From: Streptomyces sennicomposti
GTDB taxonomy: Bacteria; Actinomycetota; Actinomycetes; Streptomycetales; Streptomycetaceae
Assembly (NCBI RefSeq): GCF_019890635.1
Contig: NZ_JAIOAB010000003.1
Span: forward strand, 186,001-250,000
Direction of reading: 5' to 3'
DNA length: 64,000 nucleotides
Shown: positions 1 to 8,347 of the stretch, piece by piece
Numbering within the stretch: position 1 is the first letter of the stretch
Layout: every line of letters begins with the position of its first letter
Notes under the pieces: generated by a model
What the model saw: only the letters and a program-made list of their open reading frames with translations
Told to the model about the DNA's origin: nothing
Databases searched by the model: none
Position numbers and translations under genes: made by a program

Positions 1-207
1 GTGCTGTACTTCGGCGCGGTGGTCTTCTCGCTGCTCAACGACCGCCGCAAGCGCCGCCGCGACGAGGCCGGCCCCGCCGACGACGAGGCCTCCGACCTCG
101 ACCTCACCCCCGAGGACATCGGCGAGATCGAGTCCGTCGGCGCCGCCCGCGCCCTGCCCGAGCAGAGCAGCGGCGAGCGGATCAACGGCTACGACGACGT
201 GACCTGA
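1..207 (+). CDS. tatC: Sec-independent translocase TatC, C-terminal end (partial)
   Basis: The reading frame is open from the window edge and ends in TGA at 205-207; the true start lies outside. The visible 68 residues begin with the end of a hydrophobic segment (LYFGAVVFSLL), followed by a basic cluster (DRRKRRR) and a long acidic, polar cytoplasmic tail. This is what the last membrane helix and tail of an actinobacterial TatC look like. TatC is the receptor subunit of the twin-arginine translocase in the cytoplasmic membrane. The identification rests mainly on context: tatC directly upstream of a HelY helicase is a conserved actinobacterial arrangement. The fragment alone has too little sequence for certainty. 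Confidence 0.75.
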   Translation: MLYFGAVVFSLLNDRRKRRRDEAGPADDEASDLDLTPEDIGEIESVGAARALPEQSSGERINGYDDVT

Positions 208-253
208 CCCACGGCCCGCCCCGCCCGCGCCTCGTCCCGCGGGCGGCCGGTCG

Positions 254-322
254 CCCGCCGGTCGCCGAAAGGCGTCCACCCGCCGGTCGCCCAAGGGCGT
301 CCACCCGCCGGTCGCCGAAGGC
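254..322. repeat. three tandem copies of a 25-bp GC-rich unit
   Basis: The core CCCGCCGGTCGCC recurs with a 25-bp period (GTCGCC at 261, 286 and 311), separated by variants of AAGGGCGTCCA. The array lies between tatC and the helicase gene and runs into the terminator hairpin. It looks like a slippage-prone intergenic repeat; no function is evident. Confidence 0.7.
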
Positions 323-357
323 CGGCCGCTCGCCACCACGAGCGGCCGGCCTTCGGC
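314..357 (+). terminator. tatC terminator hairpin
   Basis: A perfect 19-bp inverted repeat (314-332 and 339-357) encloses a 6-nt loop. There is no T-run, as is usual for Streptomyces terminators. It lies just downstream of tatC. Confidence 0.7.
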
Positions 358-432
358 GCGTCCGGGCCCGGCGGGGCGATCACGATATTGATCGTCCCGT
401 TGTCAGTGCGGCCCGGTACGCTCGAAAGCACG

Positions 433-3240
433 ATGACAGAGGATCTCTCACCGGCCGAGCGGTACGCGGCAGCGCGCAGACGAGCTGCCGAGCAGGCCAC
501 CGCGCTCGCGGGCTTCCGCGAGCTGTACGACTTCGGCCTCGACCCCTTCCAGATCGAGGCCTGCCAGGCCCTCGAGGAGGGCAAGGGCGTGCTGGTCGCC
601 GCGCCCACCGGCTCCGGCAAGACGATCGTGGGCGAGTTCGCCGTCCACCTCGCCCTCCAGCAGGGCCGCAAGTGCTTCTACACGACGCCCATCAAGGCGC
701 TGTCCAACCAGAAGTACTCCGACCTGTGCCGCCGCTACGGCAGCGGCAAGGTCGGCCTGCTCACCGGCGACAACAGCCTCAACTCCGACGCCCCCGTGGT
801 CGTGATGACCACCGAGGTGCTGCGGAACATGCTGTACGCCGGCTCCCAGACCCTGCGCGGCCTCGGCTATGTGGTGATGGACGAGGTGCACTACCTCTCC
901 GACCGCTTCCGCGGCGCGGTCTGGGAGGAAGTGATCATCCACCTGCCCGAGTCGGTGACGCTGGTGTCGCTGTCGGCGACCGTGTCCAACGCCGAGGAGT
1001 TCGGCGACTGGCTGGACACCGTCCGCGGCGACACCCAGGTGATCGTCTCCGAGCACCGGCCGGTGCCGCTGTTCCAGCACGTGCTGGCCGGGCGGCGGAT
1101 GTACGACCTGTTCGAGGAGGGCGAGGGCCACAAGAAGGCCGTCAACCCCGACCTCACGCGGATGGCCCGCATGGAGGCCAGCCGCCCCTCCTACCAGGAC
1201 CGCAGACGCGGCCGGGCCATGCGCGAGGCGGACCGCGAGCGCGAGCGCCGCCAGCGCTCCCGGATCTGGACGCCCAGCCGTCCCGAGGTCATCGAGCGGC
1301 TGGACGCCGAGGGCCTGCTGCCCGCGATCACCTTCATCTTCAGCCGCGCCGCCTGCGAGGCCGCCGTCCAGCAGTGCCTGTACGCGGGCCTCAGGCTCAA
1401 CGACGAGGAGGCGCGCGACGAGGTGCGCGCCCTGGTCGAGGAGCGCACCGCCGCCATCCCGCGCGAGGACCTGCACGTCCTCGGCTACTACGAGTGGCTG
1501 GAAGGCCTGGAGCGCGGCATCGCCGCCCACCACGCGGGCATGCTCCCGACCTTCAAGGAGGTCGTCGAGGAGCTGTTCGTGCGCGGCCTGGTCAAGGCGG
1601 TCTTCGCCACCGAGACCCTCGCCCTCGGCATCAACATGCCCGCCCGCTCGGTCGTGCTGGAAAAGCTCGTCAAGTGGAACGGCGAGCAGCACGCCGACAT
1701 CACCCCCGGCGAGTACACGCAGCTCACCGGCCGGGCCGGCCGCCGCGGCATCGACGTGGAGGGCCACGCGGTGGTGCTGTGGCAGCGCGGCATGAACCCC
1801 GACCACCTGGCGGGACTGGCGGGCACCCGCACCTATCCGCTGCGCTCCAGCTTCAAGCCGTCGTACAACATGGCGGTCAACCTGGTCGAGCAGTTCGGGC
1901 GGCACCGCTCGCGCGAGCTGCTGGAGACCTCCTTCGCCCAGTTCCAGGCCGACAAGTCGGTGGTCGGGATCTCCCGGCAGGTGCAGCGCAACGAGGAGGG
2001 CCTGGCCGGCTACAAGGAGTCGATGACCTGCCACCTCGGCGACTTCGGCGAGTACATGCGGCTGCGCCGGGAGCTGAAGGACCGCGAGACCGAGCTGGCC
2101 CGCCAGGGCGCCGCGCAGCGCCGCGCCGAGGCCGCCGTCGCCCTGGAGAAGCTCAAGCCGGGCGACGTCATCCACGTCCCCACCGGCAAGTACGCGGGCC
2201 TGGCCCTGGTCCTCGACCCCGGGCTGCCGGCCGGCCGGTCCAACGGCCACCGGGGCCTGGAGCACGTGGACGGCCCGCGCCCGCTGGTGCTGACCGCCGA
2301 GCGGCAGGTCAAGCGGCTCGCGTCGATCGACTTCCCGGTGCCCGTCGAGCCGCTGGAGCGGATGCGCATCCCCAAGTCGTTCAACCCGCGCTCCCCGCAG
2401 TCCCGCCGTGACCTGGCCTCCGCGCTGCGCACCAAGGCCGGCCACATCCCGCCGGAGCGGGCCCGCAAGCGGCGCTCGCAGGCGGCCGACGACCGGGAGA
2501 TCGCCCGGCTGCGCACCGCCCTGCGCGCCCACCCGTGCCACGGCTGCGACGACCGCGAGGACCACGCCCGCTGGGCCGAGCGCTACCACCGGCTGCAGCG
2601 CGACACCAGGCAGCTGGAGCACCGCATCGAGGGACGTACGAACACCATCGCGCGCACCTTCGACCGCATCGTCGCGCTGCTCACCGAACTCGACTACCTG
2701 CGCGGCGACGAGGTGACCGAGCACGGCAAGCGGCTCGCCCGCCTCTACGGCGAACTAGACCTGCTCGCCAGCGAATGCCTGCGCGAGCGCGTCTGGGAGG
2801 GCCTGGGCCCGGCCGAACTCGCCGCCTGCGTCTCCGCGCTGGTCTACGAGGCCCGGGTCAGCGACGACGCCATGGCGCCCAAGGTGCCCTCCGGCAAGGC
2901 GAAGGCCGCGCTGGGCGAGACGGTGCGCATCTGGGGGCGGCTGGACGCGCTGGAGGAGGAGTTCCGGATCAGCCAGACCGAGGGCGTCGGCCAGCGCGAG
3001 CCGGACCTCGGGTTCGCCTGGGCCGCCTACGAATGGGCGTCCGGCAAGGGGCTCGACGAGGTGCTGCGCGAGGCGGAGATGCCGGCCGGCGACTTCGTGC
3101 GCTGGTGCAAGCAGGTCATCGACGTCCTGGGGCAGATTTCGGCGGCGGCGCCCACGGAGAACTCGACCGTGGCGAAGAACGCCCGCAAGGCGGTCGACGG
3201 ACTGCTGCGCGGGGTGGTCGCCTACTCGTCGGTGGGCTGA
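433..3240 (+). CDS. helY: Ski2/Mtr4-like DEVH-box helicase HelY
   Basis: This 935-residue ATP-dependent RNA/DNA helicase belongs to the Ski2-like family. Walker A APTGSGKT is at residues 57-64, the DEVH box at 150-153, the SAT motif at about 181, and motif [12 protein letters not shown] at 430-439. The C-terminal half is the charged, helical region typical of actinobacterial HelY and contains a CHGC pair at 702-705. I placed the start at ATG 433 (MTEDLSPAERY); the frame stays open to 388, but that extension lacks family character. The upstream purine stretch GAAAG is only a weak ribosome binding site. The gene follows tatC, as in mycobacteria. The cellular substrate is not established. Confidence 0.93.
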   Translation: MTEDLSPAERYAAARRRAAEQATALAGFRELYDFGLDPFQIEACQALEEGKGVLVAAPTGSGKTIVGEFAVHLALQQGRKCFYTTPIKALSNQKYSDLCRRYGSGKVGLLTGDNSLNSDAPVVVMTTEVLRNMLYAGSQTLRGLGYVVMDEVHYLSDRFRGAVWEEVIIHLPESVTLVSLSATVSNAEEFGDWLDTVRGDTQVIVSEHRPVPLFQHVLAGRRMYDLFEEGEGHKKAVNPDLTRMARMEASRPSYQDRRRGRAMREADRERERRQRSRIWTPSRPEVIERLDAEGLLPAITFIFSRAACEAAVQQCLYAGLRLNDEEARDEVRALVEERTAAIPREDLHVLGYYEWLEGLERGIAAHHAGMLPTFKEVVEELFVRGLVKAVFATETLALGINMPARSVVLEKLVKWNGEQHADITPGEYTQLTGRAGRRGIDVEGHAVVLWQRGMNPDHLAGLAGTRTYPLRSSFKPSYNMAVNLVEQFGRHRSRELLETSFAQFQADKSVVGISRQVQRNEEGLAGYKESMTCHLGDFGEYMRLRRELKDRETELARQGAAQRRAEAAVALEKLKPGDVIHVPTGKYAGLALVLDPGLPAGRSNGHRGLEHVDGPRPLVLTAERQVKRLASIDFPVPVEPLERMRIPKSFNPRSPQSRRDLASALRTKAGHIPPERARKRRSQAADDREIARLRTALRAHPCHGCDDREDHARWAERYHRLQRDTRQLEHRIEGRTNTIARTFDRIVALLTELDYLRGDEVTEHGKRLARLYGELDLLASECLRERVWEGLGPAELAACVSALVYEARVSDDAMAPKVPSGKAKAALGETVRIWGRLDALEEEFRISQTEGVGQREPDLGFAWAAYEWASGKGLDEVLREAEMPAGDFVRWCKQVIDVLGQISAAAPTENSTVAKNARKAVDGLLRGVVAYSSVG

Positions 3241-3261
3241 CACCCGCCGGACACCGGCAGC

Positions 3262-3313
3262 GGGGCGTGACCGTACGGCTGAGGCCGTGAGGTCACGCCC
3301 CGCCTCGTTTTTT
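3262..3313 (+). terminator. helY terminator with T-run
   Basis: Arms GGGGCGTGACC (3262-3272) and GGTCACGCCCC (3291-3301) pair perfectly. An inner ACGGC/GCCGT pairing extends the stem, and six T residues follow at 3308-3313. This is a textbook intrinsic terminator. Confidence 0.9.
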
Positions 3314-3612
3314 CACCCGCTCCGGTGAGCCGGATTCGTACGCCCGTACGCTGTCACCCTACGTATTCGAACGGAATCGGTGCGTGTAAATCACCAGAGC
3401 GTACTCCTCGGGCGCCCCGGGTTTCAGGTGCTTGCCGAATATGACACGGCGATGATCCGGTCGGACTAGGCTCGCCCGCAGCGCACCGAGTTGAGGTGTA
3501 TTCGTGCGCTTGTTCGCAGATATCCCGAGCATCCCGAAGATTCCGACTGTCCCATGACCTACCCCACCGGAAGCTGCCCCGAACCCCAGCCGATTCGTCT
3601 CAGAGGCCTTAC
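3314..3612 (+). other. upstream region of the conservon, lower GC
   Basis: About 300 bp without a convincing gene. It is visibly more AT-rich than its surroundings and probably holds the conservon promoter. A possible -10 TAGGCT is at 3467-3472 with ATGACA at 3441-3446, but the 20-bp spacing is too long to trust. An open frame from 3496 joins rarA but does not resemble a conservon N-terminus. Confidence 0.4.
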
Positions 3613-5232
3613 ATGGTGAGTGTTCAACCGCCCCCCGGCGGCCGCGAACTTCCCTACGCGCGCGTGCTGTTGCTGCCGACCGTACTGATGGCGGCGGCCT
3701 CCGGGGCCGCCGTCGCCCTGGTGACGGCCCCCGCCCGGGTCGCCGTCGGCTGCTGCGGCGCCGTCGCCACCCTGCTCGTGCTCGCCACCGCCGCCGAAGC
3801 CGTGCGCCGCGGCCGCGTCATCCGCAGGCAGCAGGCCGAGCACGAGCAGCGGACCACCTACCTGGAACGCCGCCTGGCCGGACACGACGAGGAGATCGCC
3901 TACCTCGCCGACGAGATCCTGCCCGCCACGGTCGAGTACCTGCGCAACGGACACACCCCCCGGGAGGTGTTCCGCGACCTCATCGACGGCGACCCCGAGT
4001 GGCACCGGCTGCCCGACTCGCAGCGCGCCGTGGTCCGCATGATCCTCGGGATCGTGGACCACGAGGAGAACATGCGGGACTCCACGCAGCGCTCCTTCGT
4101 CAGCATCGCCCGCCGCGTCCAGGCCATCGTCCACCAACAGGCCTCGGAACTACGGGAGATGGAGGAGGACCACGGCCGCAGCCCCGAGGTCTTCGACGAC
4201 CTGCTGCGCATCGACCACGGCACCGCGCTGATCGGCCGCCTCGCCGACTCCGTCTCCGTCCTCGGCGGCGGCCGGCCCGGCCGCCAGTGGCCCAACCCGG
4301 TCACCCTCTACAGCGTGCTGCGCGGCGCCATGTCCCGGATCCTCGAGTACCGGCGCATCGAACTGCACTCCATCGCCAAGGTCAACATCAAGGGCACCGA
4401 CGTCGAGCCGGTCATCCACGCCGCCGCCGAACTCCTCGACAACGCCACCCGCTACTCCCCGCCGCACACCAAGGTGCACGTCACCGCCATCGAGGTGCAG
4501 AGCGGCGTCGCCATCGAGATCGAGGACGGCGGCGTCAGCCTCAACGAGGAGTCCCGCGCCCGCATCGAGAAGATGCTGGAGGAGGCCAAGGCCGGCATCG
4601 ACCTCCAGGAGATCGGCGAGGAACCCCGCCTCGGCCTCGCCGTCGTCGGCCGGCTGTGCACCGCGTACAACATGCAGGTCTCGCTGCGCTCCTCCGCCTA
4701 CGGCGGCGTCCGCGCCGTCCTGGTGGTGCCCAGCGACATGATGACCACCGACCCCGCGCCCGGCCTCGCCCACGGCATCGGCGCCACCTCCATCCCGCTG
4801 CCCGGCGCGGACGCCCTGGAGGGCCCCAAGCGCGCCCCCAAGAAGCGCCGCCCCACCAGCCCGCGCATCCCCGCCTCGGTGTCGATGGAGGACGACGTCC
4901 CCGTCGTCACCGAGTGGACCGAGAACGGCCTGCCGCAGCGCCGCAGCAAGGTCACCGTCCCGCTCAGCCAGCGCATCGCCGAGCAGATCGCCGCCGACCG
5001 CGCCGAGCAGGAGGCCCAGGCGCAGGGCCGGTCCCTGTGGACCCGGCCCGAACCCGAACCCGCCGAGAACGAACCCGAACCCGGTCTGTGGGTCGAAGCC
5101 TTCTGGGACGGCCTGAAGAAGGACAACCCGGGCCCCGACCCGACCGCGTTCACCCAGAACCCGACCGCCTACATGCACCTGATCGAGAAGCCGGCCCGCG
5201 CCGAGGCCGACGACGAGGGGGACCGCAAGTGA
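3613..5232 (+). CDS. rarA: conservon sensor-kinase-like protein (CvnA/RarA)
   Basis: A 539-residue membrane protein and the first member of a conservon. Two hydrophobic helices (about 18-38 and 43-63) are followed by a charged coiled-coil region. A C-terminal GHKL ATPase domain has an N-box (ELLDNATRYS from 273), a G1-type DGG (305-307) and LGLAVVG (340). No phosphoacceptor histidine motif is obvious. The C-terminal 140 residues are proline-rich and charged. In S. coelicolor the conservon proteins form a membrane complex resembling a G-protein-coupled system. I chose ATG 3613 because AGAGG at 3602-3606 sits six bases upstream. The stop overlaps the rarB GTG. Confidence 0.9.
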   Translation: MVSVQPPPGGRELPYARVLLLPTVLMAAASGAAVALVTAPARVAVGCCGAVATLLVLATAAEAVRRGRVIRRQQAEHEQRTTYLERRLAGHDEEIAYLADEILPATVEYLRNGHTPREVFRDLIDGDPEWHRLPDSQRAVVRMILGIVDHEENMRDSTQRSFVSIARRVQAIVHQQASELREMEEDHGRSPEVFDDLLRIDHGTALIGRLADSVSVLGGGRPGRQWPNPVTLYSVLRGAMSRILEYRRIELHSIAKVNIKGTDVEPVIHAAAELLDNATRYSPPHTKVHVTAIEVQSGVAIEIEDGGVSLNEESRARIEKMLEEAKAGIDLQEIGEEPRLGLAVVGRLCTAYNMQVSLRSSAYGGVRAVLVVPSDMMTTDPAPGLAHGIGATSIPLPGADALEGPKRAPKKRRPTSPRIPASVSMEDDVPVVTEWTENGLPQRRSKVTVPLSQRIAEQIAADRAEQEAQAQGRSLWTRPEPEPAENEPEPGLWVEAFWDGLKKDNPGPDPTAFTQNPTAYMHLIEKPARAEADDEGDRK

Positions 5233-5636
5233 TCCAGCAGCGAGCCAACTTCGACTGGATGCTCAAGGAACTGGACGACGGCGTACCGGGCATCGAGATG
5301 ATCGTCGTGCTGTCGGCCGACGGCCTGCGCATCGCCCGCTACGGCGGCGACCCCGACGCCGCCGACCGGGTCGCCGCCGCCTGCGCCGGACTCCAGAGCC
5401 TCGCGACCGCCGTCGCCGGCGAGATCCCGGGCAGCGACGGCCGGATGAAGCTGGTCGTCATCGAGATCAACGGCGGCTACTTCTACCTGATGTCCGCCGG
5501 CGCCAACGCCTACCTCGCCGTGCTCGCCGACATCCGCACCGAACCCGGCATGATGAGCGCCCGCATGCGCGACCTCGTGGTCCGCATTGGCGCCCATCTG
5601 ACCAGCCCGCCCCGCCGCAACGGGCAGACCGTATGA
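5229..5636 (+). CDS. rarB: conservon Roadblock/LC7 protein (CvnB/RarB)
   Basis: A 135-residue Roadblock/LC7-fold protein, the MglB-like small regulator expected second in a conservon. The N-terminal helix (FDWMLKELDDGVPGIEMIVV) and the strand ADGLRIARYG are characteristic of the family. By analogy it binds or regulates the small GTPase RarD. The GTG start overlaps the rarA stop as GTGA, and its own TGA overlaps the rarC ATG, so the genes are translationally coupled. Confidence 0.9.
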   Translation: MIQQRANFDWMLKELDDGVPGIEMIVVLSADGLRIARYGGDPDAADRVAAACAGLQSLATAVAGEIPGSDGRMKLVVIEINGGYFYLMSAGANAYLAVLADIRTEPGMMSARMRDLVVRIGAHLTSPPRRNGQTV

Positions 5637-6043
5637 CGCCTCCGCGGCGCCAGAGGCGCACCCCCGCCCCCGCACCCGAACCCCCGCCGCCCGAACCGGC
5701 CGAAGGGGGCCGGGAGAAGAACCCCGAGCGGCTGTACGTCGTCGCCGGCCCGGGCGAGGACGGCGCCCGCGCCGCCGTCGACCTGGTGACGCTGATCGTG
5801 GCCCGCGCCGAACCGCCCCCGTCCGCCAGCCCCGAACAGGCGGCACTGCTCAGGCTGTGCTCCGCCCCGCTGTCCGCGGCCGAACTCTCGGCCTACCTCA
5901 ACCTGCCGTTCAGCGCGATCACGGTCCTGATCACCGAACTGCTGACGGCCGAACTGGTACAGGCGCGCGCCCCCATCGTCCGCCAGGCGGTGCCCGACCG
6001 TTCCCTCCTCGAAGCGGTGATGCATGGACTTCAACGGCTCTGA
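5633..6043 (+). CDS. rarC: conservon DUF742 protein (CvnC/RarC)
   Basis: A 136-residue DUF742 protein, the third conservon component. The first 35 residues are proline- and glutamate-rich. A compact domain follows, with a predicted winged-helix-like segment (LSAAELSAYLNLPFSAITVL) and the conserved end VPDRSLLEAVMHGLQRL. Its biochemical role is not known beyond membership of the conservon complex. ATG overlaps the preceding TGA, and the last 20 bases overlap rarD. Confidence 0.88.
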   Translation: MTPPRRQRRTPAPAPEPPPPEPAEGGREKNPERLYVVAGPGEDGARAAVDLVTLIVARAEPPPSASPEQAALLRLCSAPLSAAELSAYLNLPFSAITVLITELLTAELVQARAPIVRQAVPDRSLLEAVMHGLQRL

Positions 6044-6644
6044 CACCCTGCCCGGCCCCCGGACCGAGGACCAGCTGCCGCACACGGCCCAGGCCGCGGC
6101 GAAGATCGTCATCGTCGGCGGCTTCGGGGTCGGCAAGACCACGATGGTCGGCTCGGTCAGCGAGATCAGGCCGCTGACCACCGAGGAGACCATGACCCAG
6201 GCCGGCATCGGCATCGACGACAACTACGGCTCCGAGTCCAAGACGGCCACCACCGTGGCGATGGACTTCGGCCGCATCAGCATCACCGACCAACTGGTGC
6301 TCTACCTCTTCGGCACCCCCGGCCAGCAGCGCTTCTGGTTCCTGTGGAACGGCCTGTTCGAAGGCGCGCTCGGCGCGGTCGTCCTGGTCGACACCCGCCG
6401 CCTGGAGGTGAGCTTCGACGTCATGGGCCGGCTGGAGGAGCGCGGCGTGCCCTTCGTCGTCGCCATCAACTCCTTCCCGGACGCGCCCCGTTACCCCATC
6501 GCCGAACTGCGCCGGGCGCTCGACCTCTCGGCGGACATCCCGATGGTCGAGTGCGACGTACGGCGCCGCGCCTCCAGCCGGGACGTCCTGCTGACCCTGG
6601 TGCGCTTCCTGCACTCGCTGGCCCTGACCGGCTCGGCCGGCTGA
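6024..6644 (+). CDS. rarD: conservon small GTPase-like protein (CvnD/RarD)
   Basis: A 206-residue ATP/GTP-binding protein resembling Ras/MglA-type GTPases. The P-loop is GGFGVGKTT near residue 33. The G3-like motif reads GTPGQ, where canonical GTPases have DxxGQ. The base-recognition motif is AINSF in place of NKxD, as is typical of this family. In S. coelicolor the homologous protein was reported to bind guanine nucleotides within the conservon complex. It starts inside the 3' end of rarC. Confidence 0.9.
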   Translation: MDFNGSDTLPGPRTEDQLPHTAQAAAKIVIVGGFGVGKTTMVGSVSEIRPLTTEETMTQAGIGIDDNYGSESKTATTVAMDFGRISITDQLVLYLFGTPGQQRFWFLWNGLFEGALGAVVLVDTRRLEVSFDVMGRLEERGVPFVVAINSFPDAPRYPIAELRRALDLSADIPMVECDVRRRASSRDVLLTLVRFLHSLALTGSAG

Positions 6645-6690
6645 GCCCCACGCCCGCTTCCCCCCTTTTTTCGCCCCGAAAGCGACCGCC

Positions 6691-8256
6691 GTGACGCCTG
6701 AACCCCACTCCCTGACCGGTCCGGACGACCTCACCGCCGCACCGCCCCCGGGCTGCCCCGCGCACGCCGTCGGGCCCGGGGGCCTGCACCGGCTCCACGA
6801 GGTGCGGGACCTGCGCGCGCTGTACCGCCGGCTCCGCGAGGAGCACGGCCCGGTGGCGCCCGTGCTGCTCCACGACGACGTACCGATCTGGGTGGTCCTC
6901 GGCCACGCGGAGAACCTGCACATGGTGCGCACGCCCTCGCAGTTCACCCGCGACAGCCGGATCTGGACCCCGCTCACCGACGGCCGGGTCAAACCCGACC
7001 ACCCCCTCATGCCGCACTTCGCCTGGCAGCCGGTCTGCTCCTACGCCGAGGGCGAGGAGCACAAGCGGCTGCGCGGCGCGGTCACCAGCGCCGTGGCGAC
7101 CATCGACCACCGCAGTCTGCGCCGCCACATCGGCCGCGCCACCCAGCGGCTGGTCAACCGGTTCTGCGAGACGGGCCACGCCGACCTCGTCGACCAGTTC
7201 GCCGAGCATCTGCCGATGGCGGTGATGTGCCAGGTCCTCGGCATGCCCGAGGAGTACAACGACCGGATCGTGCAGGCCGCCCGGGACATGCTCAAGGGCA
7301 CCGAGACCGCGATCGCCAGCAACGCGTACATCATGGACTGCCTCAGCCGGCTCACCGCGCGCCGCCGGGCCGAGCCCACGGACGACTTCACCAGCCATCT
7401 CATCGCCCACCCGGCCGGTCTGACCGACGACGAGGTCGGCGCCCATCTGCGGGTCGTGCTCATCGCCTCCTACGAGGCCACCGCCAACCTGCTGGCCAAT
7501 ACCATCCGCCGGGTGCTCACCGACCCCGGCTTCCGCGCCCAGCTCAACGGCGGCCAGATGACCGTGCCGCAGGCGGTGGAGCAGTCCCTGTGGGACGAGC
7601 CGCCGTTCAGCACCATCCTCGGCTACTTCGCCAAGGAGGACACCGAACTCGGCGGCCGGCGCATCCGGCGCGGCGACGGGCTGCTGCTCGGCATCGCCCC
7701 CGCCAACGTCGATCCCCGGGTGCGGCCCGATCTCTCCGCCGACATGCAGGGCAACCGCTCCCACCTTGCCTTCAGCGGCGGGCCGCACGAGTGCCCCGGC
7801 CAGGACATCGGCCGGGCCATCGCCGACGTCGGCGTGGACAAGCTGCTGATGCGGCTGCCGGACATCCAGCTCGACTGCCCCGAGGAGGAGCTGCGCTGGA
7901 CGGAGTCGATCGCCTCGCAGCACCTGGTGGAACTGCCGGTGCGGTTCACGCCGCGCCCGCAGCAGGACGTGAAGTCGCAGCCGAGCCACACGCCGATGCC
8001 GATCCCGCAGGCCCGCGCCCCCTGGGACATCAGCACGCTGCGCGATCCCGCGCCGTCCGCCGACCCGTCGCCCGCCAAGGCCCACGGCACGCCGGCCGGT
8101 ACGCCCCGCCCGCGCACCACGGCCGCACCGCGCACCCTCCTGGAGGAGCCGCCGCCGCCCGTACGGGAGACCGTTCTCGGGACGGACACGGCCGGCCGCC
8201 CGGACCGCGCGGCGAGCGTCTGGCAGCGGTTCCTGCGCTGGTGGCGGGGTGAGTGA
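6691..8256 (+). CDS. rarE: conservon cytochrome P450 (CvnE/RarE) lacking canonical ExxR
   Basis: A 521-residue P450 closing the conservon. The heme-binding loop reads FSGGPHECPGQD with the ligand Cys at 368. Two hallmarks are unusual. The I-helix reads ASYEAT (259-264) rather than the A/G-Gx-D/E-T-T consensus, and where the K-helix ExxR is expected the sequence is EQSLW (297-301). Loss of ExxR has been described for Streptomyces CYP157 P450s. The C-terminal 120 residues are a proline-rich tail absent from most P450s. There is no ferredoxin gene beside it. Substrate is unknown; a structural or sensory role in the conservon is as plausible as catalysis. Confidence 0.88.
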   Translation: MTPEPHSLTGPDDLTAAPPPGCPAHAVGPGGLHRLHEVRDLRALYRRLREEHGPVAPVLLHDDVPIWVVLGHAENLHMVRTPSQFTRDSRIWTPLTDGRVKPDHPLMPHFAWQPVCSYAEGEEHKRLRGAVTSAVATIDHRSLRRHIGRATQRLVNRFCETGHADLVDQFAEHLPMAVMCQVLGMPEEYNDRIVQAARDMLKGTETAIASNAYIMDCLSRLTARRRAEPTDDFTSHLIAHPAGLTDDEVGAHLRVVLIASYEATANLLANTIRRVLTDPGFRAQLNGGQMTVPQAVEQSLWDEPPFSTILGYFAKEDTELGGRRIRRGDGLLLGIAPANVDPRVRPDLSADMQGNRSHLAFSGGPHECPGQDIGRAIADVGVDKLLMRLPDIQLDCPEEELRWTESIASQHLVELPVRFTPRPQQDVKSQPSHTPMPIPQARAPWDISTLRDPAPSADPSPAKAHGTPAGTPRPRTTAAPRTLLEEPPPPVRETVLGTDTAGRPDRAASVWQRFLRWWRGE

Positions 8257-8271
8257 CGGCTGAGACCGGGA

Positions 8272-8321
8272 CCCGGCCGGGCGGCGACCCGCGCCTACGA
8301 CGCGCTCACGGCCCGGCCGGG
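8272..8321. terminator. convergent terminator between rarE and the pseudouridine synthase gene
   Basis: Arms CCCGGCCGGGC (8272-8282) and GCCCGGCCGGG (8311-8321) are exact inverse complements around a 28-nt loop. The hairpin lies between convergent genes. Confidence 0.55.
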
Positions 8322-8347
8322 CCGGGTACCCGCGTCCGCGGCGCGTC

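Noticed and set aside
448-2724. A 758-codon open frame antisense to helY
   Set aside because: It is the complement of a well-supported helicase gene; third-position GC bias leaves the antisense frame open. The same applies to long antisense frames over pheT, the betaine fusion and YfhO.
3496-3612. N-terminal extension of RarA from 3496
   Set aside because: The extension lacks resemblance to conservon proteins, and a better ribosome binding site precedes ATG 3613.
6691-8256. P450 as a sign of a natural-product cluster
   Set aside because: It sits at the end of a complete conservon with coupled reading frames; no biosynthetic core enzyme is near.
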